DNA of 26,207 bases from a virus, in the IMG/VR virus record IMGVR_UViG_3300029309_000302, positions 1-26,207 of that record; one strand, given 5' to 3'. The translations under genes and the position numbers were made by a program. The notes under the pieces are model-generated. The model saw nothing but the letters and a program-made list of their open reading frames with translations, did no database searches and had not been told where the DNA came from. This document shows, in pieces, positions 16,826 through 23,939 of the stretch (positions are counted from its first letter, which is position 1; the number at the start of each line of letters is the position of its first letter).

Positions 16826-17962
16826 ATGACAGTAAATGAAATAAAAAGTTTCCTAGAAGAGAAACCAGGTTACTTAAAAAAGAGTGCAGAGGCACTCTCA
16901 GGCCGACTAGAGTGTTCTGTTGAACTATGTGAGACTGCACTTTACGAAGCACGAAAGAAAGCTAAGGGACAGCCTGAAGATAACGCTAACAGTAATGACA
17001 GTGTTATCACAGAGTTCCAAACGTTCCTTGACAAAAATGGCATCGCACCTGCTGATGTATCTAGCGTAAAGTTCTGGCAGACTGTGTCAGGACAACAAAG
17101 ATTCTCTGTAGTTACAAAGGGAGAGTCTATGAGCGTAGAAGCAATTAAGCAGGAGATTGAGGAGTTTGCAGCTAGTTACAGCCCAAAGGCTGCAAAGGTT
17201 GAGTACAAACAGTTCTCTGACCCTGTAGTGTATGAGGTATCTCTACCTGACATACACTATGGTAAACTCCACAATCTATCACTAGAGCAGGTAGAAGAAA
17301 ACTATCTAGCAGTAGTCGGTGACTTGATGGCAAAAGCACAAGGACTACAGATAGAAAGGATATTGCTACCTATAGGCAATGACGGTATGAACTCAGAAGG
17401 GCTTCGTATGTCAACCACAAAAGGAACACCACAACAAGACAATGGTAGTTGGAAAGACACATTTAGAGGCTATTGCCAGTTAATAGTGTATGCTATAGAC
17501 TATCTAACTACAATAGCTCCTGTTGACGTACTAGTGATATCTGGTAACCATGACTATGAACGCATGTTCTATGCAGGAGATGTTCTTGCAGGATGGTACA
17601 GAAACGATGCCAACGTTAGTGTGGATAATGATTACAGTTCTCGAAAGTACTATGAGTACGGACAGAACATGCTAATGTTTACACACGGCGACAAAGAGAA
17701 ACCGGCTGATATGCCATTGATAATGGCTACAGAACAACCGGAGATGTTTGCTAGAGCTAAGCACCGTGAGGCACATTGCGGACATCTTCACAAAGAAATG
17801 GTTAATGAGTACAGAGGTATCAAAGTACGGTTTCTACCATCTATTTGTCCTAACGATGAATGGCACAAGCAGATGGGGTACGAAGCTAAACGAACAGGGC
17901 AAGCATATATATGGAATAAGCAAAGAGGACTTGAAGGCTATTTACAAACGAATGTTATTTGA
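16826..17962 (+). CDS. Calcineurin-like metallophosphoesterase
   Basis: A 378-residue protein. The N-terminal ~50 residues are helical (EIKSFLEEKPGYLKKSAEAL), a linker follows, and the phosphoesterase domain begins near 135. All five metal-binding blocks are visible: DIH (D142, H144), GND (184-186), GNHD (240-243), THGD (286-289) and GHLH (319-322). These bind two metal ions that hydrolyse phosphomono- or diesters. The substrate is unknown; in phages such enzymes are variously linked to nucleic-acid or nucleotide cleavage. The helical N-terminus may bind DNA or a partner. The position between holin and connector genes, not in a replication module, is notable. The gene overlaps the next one by 11 bases. 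Confidence 0.88.
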   Translation: MTVNEIKSFLEEKPGYLKKSAEALSGRLECSVELCETALYEARKKAKGQPEDNANSNDSVITEFQTFLDKNGIAPADVSSVKFWQTVSGQQRFSVVTKGESMSVEAIKQEIEEFAASYSPKAAKVEYKQFSDPVVYEVSLPDIHYGKLHNLSLEQVEENYLAVVGDLMAKAQGLQIERILLPIGNDGMNSEGLRMSTTKGTPQQDNGSWKDTFRGYCQLIVYAIDYLTTIAPVDVLVISGNHDYERMFYAGDVLAGWYRNDANVSVDNDYSSRKYYEYGQNMLMFTHGDKEKPADMPLIMATEQPEMFARAKHREAHCGHLHKEMVNEYRGIKVRFLPSICPNDEWHKQMGYEAKRTGQAYIWNKQRGLEGYLQTNVI

Positions 17963-18239
17963 AGACGACATAGAAGACGATTACGATTTCTCTACCTCAA
18001 TAGAAGACGAGATAGAGATACTTGATGAGGCATACAGAAATGCATTTGCTGTAGCCACAGGCAAGATGACTGTAGTTGAGCTTTTGTCAAGAAGCTCTGA
18101 TATGATCTTCTTGCCTTTTGACCCTAGTGATCCCTCTGCACTTAAGGTTATCATAGACGATATGATAAAGTACTTTGAAGAAAACGAAGAATATGAAAAA
18201 TGTGCTAAGCTAGTTAGCATAAAAGGGCTAGATCAATGA
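17952..18239 (+). CDS. Small acidic protein, unknown function
   Basis: A 95-residue acidic protein. I chose the ATG at 17952, which overlaps the phosphoesterase stop by 11 bases; the longer open frame upstream (to 17748) lies wholly inside the phosphoesterase and its extra residues do not look like a protein start. The N-terminus is Asp/Glu-dense (LFEDDIEDDYDF). The rest is helical, with GKMTVVELLSRSSDMIFLPF and MIKYFEENEEYEKCAKLVSI. Similar short proteins with FLPFDP and EEYEKCAKL-type ends occur in other Bacteroidota phages, as I recall, without a function. It overlaps the next gene by 4 bases (ATGA), so the three genes are probably translated together. Confidence 0.6.
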   Translation: MLFEDDIEDDYDFSTSIEDEIEILDEAYRNAFAVATGKMTVVELLSRSSDMIFLPFDPSDPSALKVIIDDMIKYFEENEEYEKCAKLVSIKGLDQ

Positions 18240-18898
18240 CTTTAGATGAGATTGCATACAATATCCTAAACCTAGTTAGGGCTGGTAGATCTAGCAATGA
18301 TGATATTATATCATTGGATCAGATCAAGTTCAACGTACAGCACTACCGTGCTATGTTTATACGTAGAGACTACAACAGGAATGGGTTTGTATCCAATACA
18401 CTAGAACAGGACTTAGGGTGCTTGGACCTAATTAAGGTTGACGCTTCTAAGTGTTGCAATCTCCCTATAGACTGTCCAGTATATAGAACTAAAAGAAAGC
18501 TCCCTAGAACAGTTAGATTTAACTTTAGGGATGCTTTTACATTTATAGGTAAGCCTAATGGAACAGGCACTATTCCTAGAGTAGAGGCCTATGAAATAGA
18601 GTACATACCATATGATAGGTATACATCAGGACAGACTAAGTTCTATGTCATCGATGACTTCATATACGTATACAATCCAAATGGACTTGAAGCTATAAAC
18701 GTAAGAGGGGTCTTTGAAGACCCTGAAACCGTAGCAGAGTTTGCTACATGCAACCAAGGGGAATGCTATGACGATCAGTCCCCTTACCCACTCCCTATGG
18801 ACATGGTGAGCTTGATAACTAATGGAATAGCTTCAGGAGAGCTCGTGCTCATGTCACAGGGCATAAATGATACTTCTAACGATAGACAACAAAACTAA
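18236..18898 (+). CDS. Connector/ring-type structural protein, crAss-like group
   Basis: A 220-residue protein beginning TLDEIAYNILNLVRAGRSSN and continuing ISLDQIKFNVQHYRAMFIRR, a helical start seen in structural proteins of crAss-like and other Bacteroidota phages. The middle has paired cysteines (CCNLPIDCP) and a beta-rich part with FTFIGKPNGTGTIPRVEAYE and KFYVIDDFIYVYNPNGLEAI. The C-terminal part has LPMDMVSLITNGIASGELVL. The end, LITNGI plus a helical tail, parallels the EIVEMAVKSIL ending of the 4691 ring protein, which suggests a related ring fold. It probably joins portal and tail. No enzymatic motif is present. Confidence 0.68.
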   Translation: MTLDEIAYNILNLVRAGRSSNDDIISLDQIKFNVQHYRAMFIRRDYNRNGFVSNTLEQDLGCLDLIKVDASKCCNLPIDCPVYRTKRKLPRTVRFNFRDAFTFIGKPNGTGTIPRVEAYEIEYIPYDRYTSGQTKFYVIDDFIYVYNPNGLEAINVRGVFEDPETVAEFATCNQGECYDDQSPYPLPMDMVSLITNGIASGELVLMSQGINDTSNDRQQN

Positions 18899-18900
18899 TT

Positions 18901-19242
18901 ATGGGATTAAATACAACAAGAGAAAGACTGCTAGATAAGCAGGTAAAAGCATCACAAGCTAGTAAAGCAGCCAATGAGTCAGTATCATCCACAAACAAGC
19001 TGTCACTTGGCGATAACGGCTGTGTGATGATCAATGGCAACGCTGCTCAAAGTGTAAGTGCAGGAACGTACTTCGCAGTACAGTTCTTGAAAGCATGTAC
19101 TCCTACAGCTCTTACCATAGGTAGTAGCACAACTGTTACTGGACAAGAGATACCTGCAGGTACTATACTCTACGGAGATATCACAGCCATCACTGGTGAC
19201 AGTGGGGCATTGTACGTACTATATAAAGGTGATCCTACGTAA
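18901..19242 (+). CDS. Small virion-associated protein, unknown function
   Basis: A 113-residue protein. The first ~35 residues are helical and Lys/Ser/Ala-rich (RERLLDKQVKASQASKAANE) and look like a docking segment. Residues ~36-113 are beta-like (SVSAGTYFAVQFLKACTPTA, then QEIPAGTILYGDITAITGDS). An A-G-T-Y-F / A-G-T-I-L pattern of this type is common in small capsid- or tail-associated proteins of marine phages. Its stop codon shares a base with the next start (TAATG), linking it to the LamG-like gene. No signal peptide, membrane segment or enzyme motif is seen. Confidence 0.55.
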   Translation: MGLNTTRERLLDKQVKASQASKAANESVSSTNKLSLGDNGCVMINGNAAQSVSAGTYFAVQFLKACTPTALTIGSSTTVTGQEIPAGTILYGDITAITGDSGALYVLYKGDPT

Positions 19243-20015
19243 TGTCTTTAGGACTGGGAACAAATATCACAAAAGTACCATACCCGTATCCTACGGGAGG
19301 CGCTGTCGAGACACAGAACTACTCTGTGTACTTAGACGGAGCTAGTGATCGTATACAAGGACCCAACCTGGCAAGTACTTGGTTGCAGGTCTTTGATGCA
19401 AATGCTGAGTTTAGTCTACACTTTGCTGTAAAGCTAGACGCTCTAAACTCAACTATAAGCTTTACTGGTACGAGCACTACCTTCTTCTGGATACAGGTAA
19501 ATTCAGATGGCGACTTAAATATTTCAGCCACAATTAGCGGCGGCCTTGTGGGTAATGTGACATTTGACACTAGTATGTCTACCGGCACGTGGTATGATAT
19601 AGTCATTACAGCAACTAATGATACAACTAGATCCTTTATTTGTTACGTAAACGGTAGTGCGGTAAGCATATTGACCACAAATGCTGCATTTAACGCTTCA
19701 GCAGATATAGCTGCTATATCAGGTAAGTTCACCGTGGGTACCTTCCTGAACGTAATAGACTATGACCTTAGAATAGATAGGCTTGCTTCTTGGAGCACTG
19801 TTCTTACTGCTGCTGAAGTAGCAGAGATCTACAACAACTACCCAGATCTTACAGCGGACTCAGGAAACTATGCTGAATCTGCCAGACTGGTAACATACTA
19901 CAAGATAGAAGAAGGATCAGGCACTACCATGTCAGATAGCTCTGGTAATAGTCACAGTGACCTCACTGTTGTCAACGCAACTGGAAACTTCTGGAGTACA
20001 GATACTAGAATATAA
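19242..20015 (+). CDS. LamG/concanavalin-like jelly-roll virion protein
   Basis: A 257-residue protein. After a short N-terminal arm (SLGLGTNITKVPYPYPTGGA), residues ~26-195 show the LamG_3-type pattern: NYSVYLDGASDRI, FSLHFAVKLD, TGTWYDIVITATNDTTRSFI, CYVNGSAV and a YDLRIDRLASWSTVLTAAEV...IYNNYPD segment. The C-terminal ~50 residues (LVTYYKIEEGSGTTMSDSSG) are the recurrent companion motif of these domains. LamG-like jelly rolls often bind glycans; on a phage this would serve surface attachment. It is coupled to both neighbours by TAATG overlaps. Cytoplasmic synthesis without a signal peptide supports a virion part. The ligand cannot be inferred. Confidence 0.75.
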   Translation: MSLGLGTNITKVPYPYPTGGAVETQNYSVYLDGASDRIQGPNLASTWLQVFDANAEFSLHFAVKLDALNSTISFTGTSTTFFWIQVNSDGDLNISATISGGLVGNVTFDTSMSTGTWYDIVITATNDTTRSFICYVNGSAVSILTTNAAFNASADIAAISGKFTVGTFLNVIDYDLRIDRLASWSTVLTAAEVAEIYNNYPDLTADSGNYAESARLVTYYKIEEGSGTTMSDSSGNSHSDLTVVNATGNFWSTDTRI

Positions 20016-20269
20016 TGGCAACGACCTACGTAATCATAGAAGCAAGCGAAGTAAGTTCTGTAGACTTCTCACAAGTATGTGAGGACTCTGCAGATACTGT
20101 ACGCTACAACCTTGACAACAGCAAAGCACTTGTCAAGTTTGATGGTAATACCCCATCATTCCTAAACGAGAAGACACAGTATACTCACACTGAGATAAGA
20201 GCAATATTAACCGATGAAGCGCAAGGCTGGTACATAGCTGATCCGCAAGCATATCTAGATAGCTTATAA
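20015..20269 (+). CDS. Conserved small phage protein, unknown function
   Basis: An 84-residue protein beginning ATTYVIIEASEVSSVDFSQV. It continues with YNLDNSKALVKFDGNTPSFL and a C-terminal HTEIRAILTDEAQGWY piece. Proteins with the same VDFSQV...DT-RYN-D opening are frequent in marine phage structural clusters, as I recall, always uncharacterised. It is coupled to the LamG-like gene by TAATG and lies two bases before the next gene. A small alpha/beta fold is likely, with no catalytic or targeting signal. It may be a partner or chaperone for neighbouring virion proteins. Confidence 0.6.
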   Translation: MATTYVIIEASEVSSVDFSQVCEDSADTVRYNLDNSKALVKFDGNTPSFLNEKTQYTHTEIRAILTDEAQGWYIADPQAYLDSL

Positions 20270-20271
20270 TC

Positions 20272-20544
20272 ATGGCAACACCCGCATGGCAAAGAAAAGC
20301 AGGCAAGAGTAAGTCAGGAGGACTTAATGCTAAAGGTAGAGCCTCATATAGAAAAGCTAACCCTGGTAGTAAACTTGCTGCACCCGTAACAGAATCAAGC
20401 CCTAAGGGTAAGAGAGCAGGACGCAGAAAATCGTTCTGTGCTCGTATGTGTGGAATGAAATCCCGCAGAACCGGAGCTAAGGGTAAAAGAGATCCAAACT
20501 CACGTATTAACAAAGCACTTAGAAAGTGGAGATGCAGATGCTAA
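20272..20544 (+). CDS. Small basic PAWQRK-type phage protein (DUF6321-like)
   Basis: A 90-residue, strongly basic protein. It opens with ATPAWQRKAGKSKSGGLNAK and GRASYRKANPGSKLAAPVTE, and continues with GRRKSFCARMCGMKSRRTGA and DPNSRINKALRKWRCRC. PAWQRK-GLNAKGR(A)SY followed by a RRKSFCARM block is a conserved phage signature, which I believe corresponds to DUF6321. Function is unknown; charge and size suit nucleic-acid binding or packaging with DNA. Four cysteines, including a Cys-Arg-Cys end, might bind metal. Its stop codon shares a base with the ATG of the exported T9SS-type protein. Confidence 0.8.
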   Translation: MATPAWQRKAGKSKSGGLNAKGRASYRKANPGSKLAAPVTESSPKGKRAGRRKSFCARMCGMKSRRTGAKGKRDPNSRINKALRKWRCRC

Positions 20545-22604
20545 TGAAAAACTTACTTACTATATTATTCATAGGGCTGTCTAATATTATAGCAGCACAA
20601 CCAAGCTGGGTTAACCTAGAGTTTCAGACCGACGCATACGGAGGTGAAAGCACTTGGGAGATATACATGGTTGGGTCTGACAGCACTTTTGTATCAGGAG
20701 GACCCTACCCCGACTCTTCTTATACAGAACAGCTAATACCTCTACCATCAGGTGAATACAACCTTGTAGTCAGCGATGCTTTCGGGGATGGTATTTGCTG
20801 TCAGTTCGGTGAGGGATGGTTTAAACTAAACAATGACTGTGGTCTTGACCTGTCAGTATTTGACTTCAGCACAGAGCAGATAACAGTTCCTTTTGTCTTA
20901 GAGCCGTGTGCTCTTCCTATTCCTGGATGTACAGACGATGCATCTAATAACTACAATCCGTGGGCCACTGTAGATAACGGCACATGTAATGTAAGCGAAT
21001 GCCCAGAAGGTCAGGCCTTTGTATCTATGGAGTTGACCTTAGATAACTGGCCCAACGAAACTGGGTTTACCCTTGTTGACCTAGCTGTTGGTCAGTTCTA
21101 TGAGCAGGTGCTACCAGGAGGATTTAACTTTGGGGATCAGCTAGCCACATACACCTACGACTTCTGCGTAGCACTTGGCTTTGAACTTATTCTGACAGAC
21201 ACATACGGAGACGGACTCAACGGGTCGGCAAGTGGTGGTCAAGACGGAGGCGTGGTCATCACTGCATGCGACGAGGAGGTTGTCTGGGAGCTAGAAGATT
21301 TGGCCTACTCAGACAATAACGGAAACGTTCACTATTCGGGAGCTGTGTTTGTAGAGCCCTGTGCCCCTGACAGCGTAATAGTCGGATGTATGGACGACGA
21401 TTACGTTGACTACAACCCAGAGGCTACAGCTCAAGACACATGTGAGGTTCTACATACTTGGGGATGTATGAACCCAGAAGCATTTAACTACGACTCAACT
21501 GCTACTATCTCAGACCTCAACAGTCCGTGCCTTACAACAATAAGAATCGGTGACGCAGCAGGTGACGGTTGGGGTAATTCACATATAGGTGTTAAGCAAG
21601 GTGACTTGCAGTGGATCTTTACCATGGGTCCTGGTCAGTTTTCTCAGTCATGGGACTTGGTGTTAGACTCTGATGAAAAGGTAGATATATACTACTTTGA
21701 GATAGGGGGACCGCAACAGCCTCCACAAGAGACTGAGTTTCAGACACTGCACAACTCTGTTCTTGTCACAAACGAGCTAGGTGACACACTCATGGTTGAA
21801 GGTCTTAATCCATTCTTCGACAACGGACAGGGTGCTCTGCAACCGTTCAAGAACCCAGAGTGGAATGTATACAGCTTCATGCCATACTGCGGCACTAGCT
21901 GTGTCCCGTTTACGTATGGATGCACTGATGAAACTGCACAGAACTATGATTCTGAAGTCAACACAGAAGACGGTAGCTGCTACTATAACGCTGGGTGTAC
22001 ACAAGCTGGATACCTAGAATACTACACACAAGGATATGATGCAGACTACGACGACGGATCATGTGAGACGCTGGCGGTCTTTGGATGCACTAATGCAGAA
22101 GCACTTAATTATGAGCCTGAAGCCAATGTAGACAATAACAGTTGCATAGCTGTAGTAGAGGGCTGCATGGACCCCGACGCATACAACTACAACGAGGAGG
22201 CTAATACATCAACACAGTGTCTGTACGATGCAGGATGTGTAACAGGTCCAGGGGAACCATACTGGGCCAACGATTACTGCTACACGTGGGTTATCGAAGT
22301 TGATCCCTACTGCTGTGAAGTTGGATGGGACGCAACTTGCATAGAACTATATGACTACTGTGGTAATCAAACGTCTAGTGTAGATATGACTGTTCAGTCT
22401 TTGCTTCACTTCTTCCCTAATCCTACAAATGGAGATATTCGTGTACAAGCTCCTATAGGCACAATTATTACAGTTATAGACGCCTCAGGTAGAAAGGTTA
22501 TAGAAACACAAGACACTAGAATACACCTACCATCCGCAGGTGTATATGTAATTATGGCTAACTACAAGGGCCGAATCAAAAAAGAAACAGTAGTAAGGCA
22601 ATGA
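20544..22604 (+). CDS. Exported repeat protein with T9SS C-terminal sorting domain
   Basis: A 686-residue protein. I chose ATG 20544, which overlaps the preceding stop (TAATG) and starts the signal peptide KNLLTILFIGLSNIIAAQ; in-frame ATGs at 20526 and 20532 lie inside the previous gene. DxxGDG-type beta domains centre on 78 (DAFGDGICC), 219 (DTYGDGLNG) and 337 (DAAGDGWGN). GCxD repeats start at 128, 281, 307, 459, 484, 514 and 540. A Cys-rich module spans 579-606 (EVDPYCCEVGWDATC). The end (612-686) has the type A T9SS sorting pattern: FFPNPTNGDIRV with PNP at 625, TVIDASGRKV, then LPSAGVYVIM and a basic KETVVRQ end. In Bacteroidota such proteins cross the inner membrane by Sec and the outer membrane by the type IX system, and are anchored on the surface or released. 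In a phage late operon this implies display on the infected host cell. Confidence 0.88.
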   Translation: MKNLLTILFIGLSNIIAAQPSWVNLEFQTDAYGGESTWEIYMVGSDSTFVSGGPYPDSSYTEQLIPLPSGEYNLVVSDAFGDGICCQFGEGWFKLNNDCGLDLSVFDFSTEQITVPFVLEPCALPIPGCTDDASNNYNPWATVDNGTCNVSECPEGQAFVSMELTLDNWPNETGFTLVDLAVGQFYEQVLPGGFNFGDQLATYTYDFCVALGFELILTDTYGDGLNGSASGGQDGGVVITACDEEVVWELEDLAYSDNNGNVHYSGAVFVEPCAPDSVIVGCMDDDYVDYNPEATAQDTCEVLHTWGCMNPEAFNYDSTATISDLNSPCLTTIRIGDAAGDGWGNSHIGVKQGDLQWIFTMGPGQFSQSWDLVLDSDEKVDIYYFEIGGPQQPPQETEFQTLHNSVLVTNELGDTLMVEGLNPFFDNGQGALQPFKNPEWNVYSFMPYCGTSCVPFTYGCTDETAQNYDSEVNTEDGSCYYNAGCTQAGYLEYYTQGYDADYDDGSCETLAVFGCTNAEALNYEPEANVDNNSCIAVVEGCMDPDAYNYNEEANTSTQCLYDAGCVTGPGEPYWANDYCYTWVIEVDPYCCEVGWDATCIELYDYCGNQTSSVDMTVQSLLHFFPNPTNGDIRVQAPIGTIITVIDASGRKVIETQDTRIHLPSAGVYVIMANYKGRIKKETVVRQ
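20925..22220 (+). repeat. Seven GCxD protein repeats in the T9SS-type exported protein
   Basis: Units start at 20925, 21384, 21462, 21918, 21993, 22083 and 22161. Their form is GC(T/M)(D/N), then A-x-NY-(N/D), then an Asp-Gly/Asn run and Cys, for example GCTDETAQNYDSEVNTEDGS. The unit near 21993 is degenerate. The form is the same as in the giant tail protein encoded about 8 kb upstream. Confidence 0.85.
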
Positions 22605-23647
22605 AATACTTAGTAACCATACTGCTGATAATCATACCAACTATCAGCTATGCGCAAAGCACATTCTATAAAGAAGTTCTTAGAAGAGCAACATTCTACG
22701 GAGCGGTTAATGGGGGCAATTCGATATCTGATGATGACACATATTCTGTCTCTACCGGACAACTTGCAACCGGAGTTATCGAAACACCATTTGACTACAG
22801 TCTTACGCTTGGCGTCCGCAAGATTGCGCGTTTTGGCTATGAAAACAGAGCTAACATATTCTATGATGGCACTGAAAAGACGTACGGGGATGCAGCCACT
22901 ATTGGACGATACTCAGGATTTGAGTTCCTCGCAGAAGCAGACTGGAGAAGACAACAAGGTAAAAACTTCCTAGACCAAGATTACTTCGTTAGATACGTAG
23001 CAGACTGGTGGGTAGCAAAAGCTGAGTGGCTGCAGGACGGGTTTGCAGACATACAATACTTTGAAGGATCGCAAAGACTACGCCTACGCATAGGTGATAA
23101 GCTATCTATAAATGCAGGTATAGTGCAAAGGATATCAGAGCCCTATGGCTATGACCCACTACAGGAATGGTTGTTAGAGAACAATGAGATACACTACACT
23201 GCACTAGCCATACAAGAAGGCTACACTGTGAACTTTGACGAAGGAGAGTTCCTATCTCCAAACGGTGCAGTCATAGCCAATAGCTCTGATGTATGGAGAG
23301 AGGTTGTTATACCTCAAGTGTTGGATGACTATGTAGCACGTAAAAGATCTCAACTTTCTAGACAATGGATACACTCAGCCGTAATTGGGTTTGACTTCTA
23401 TCATTATAGTAAAGACTTCTGGTTTCATTCATGGGGTAATGTTATGCCTTACCACATAAACAATGGAGATGAATACTCATACCACAACTTTGTAAGTAGC
23501 TCACAATGGCTAGACATTGGGGCTGGACTTGTATTTGGTACTAAAATATCTAAAAGCTTAGGAGTATTCACAGAAGGTAAATACAACAGATACTGGAACA
23601 GAGAATGGCATGACTTCTCTATCGGATTAAACTACATACTACTGTAA
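22601..23647 (+). CDS. Probable outer-membrane beta-barrel protein
   Basis: A 348-residue protein with a clear signal peptide (KYLVTILLIIIPTISYAQ, cleavage probably after AYA or AYAQ). The mature part is rich in alternating aromatic/polar strands (YSLTLGVRKIARFGYENRAN; YSGFEFLAEADWRRQQGKNF; QRLRLRIGDKLSINAGIVQR) and ends WHDFSIGLNYILL, a membrane-strand-like finish expected of an outer-membrane barrel. No plug, TonB box or enzyme motif is seen. It overlaps the T9SS-type gene by 4 bases (ATGA), so the two are probably co-translated. T9SS cargo is sometimes encoded beside PorP/SprF outer-membrane proteins; this gene's sequence does not let me claim that family. A receptor-like barrel or lysis-related protein is also possible. 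Confidence 0.7.
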   Translation: MKYLVTILLIIIPTISYAQSTFYKEVLRRATFYGAVNGGNSISDDDTYSVSTGQLATGVIETPFDYSLTLGVRKIARFGYENRANIFYDGTEKTYGDAATIGRYSGFEFLAEADWRRQQGKNFLDQDYFVRYVADWWVAKAEWLQDGFADIQYFEGSQRLRLRIGDKLSINAGIVQRISEPYGYDPLQEWLLENNEIHYTALAIQEGYTVNFDEGEFLSPNGAVIANSSDVWREVVIPQVLDDYVARKRSQLSRQWIHSAVIGFDFYHYSKDFWFHSWGNVMPYHINNGDEYSYHNFVSSSQWLDIGAGLVFGTKISKSLGVFTEGKYNRYWNREWHDFSIGLNYILL

Positions 23648-23931
23648 TGGCAAAACAAATTGGAGAGGACACTAAAGTAACGCTAGACCTAAAGACTATA
23701 GGTATGGCAGCAGCGGGTATTGGTACTATCGTAGCTATGTGGTTTGCACTGCAGGCTGATATTGCTGAAGCAAAAGAACTACCTGAACCTGCTGCCCCTG
23801 AAATAACACGAATGGAGTTTGACATGAAAGACCAACTAGTCCGTCAAACTATCATGACTACGCAAGAAGATGTCACTGAAATCAAAGAAGACATGAAGCG
23901 TATAGAAGAAAAAATCGATAAACTAAAATAA
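23647..23931 (+). CDS. Small membrane-anchored coiled-coil protein
   Basis: A 94-residue protein. A polar start (AKQIGEDTKVTLDLKTIG) is followed by one membrane helix at ~19-36 (MAAAGIGTIVAMWFALQA), a Pro/Glu-rich linker, and a C-terminal coiled coil at ~55-94 ending EDMKRIEEKIDKLK. Similar proteins with the MAKQIGEDTKVTLDLKTIG opening occur in Bacteroidota phage late regions as I remember them; function is not established. One helix plus a long coiled coil recalls inner-membrane spanins (Rz type), and together with the exported proteins around it, a lysis or envelope-bridging role is possible. It is joined to the barrel gene by TAATG. Confidence 0.62.
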   Translation: MAKQIGEDTKVTLDLKTIGMAAAGIGTIVAMWFALQADIAEAKELPEPAAPEITRMEFDMKDQLVRQTIMTTQEDVTEIKEDMKRIEEKIDKLK

Positions 23932-23939
23932 AATGGAAA

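Noticed and set aside
17748-17951. Upstream extension of the small acidic protein
   Set aside because: The extra 68 codons lie inside the phosphoesterase across its GHLH motif region; the start at 17952 matches the usual overlap style and an acidic N-terminus.
20526-20543. Earlier ATGs for the T9SS-type protein
   Set aside because: They add polar MEMQML residues before the signal peptide and lie inside the previous gene; ATG 20544 gives a normal signal peptide and a TAATG join.
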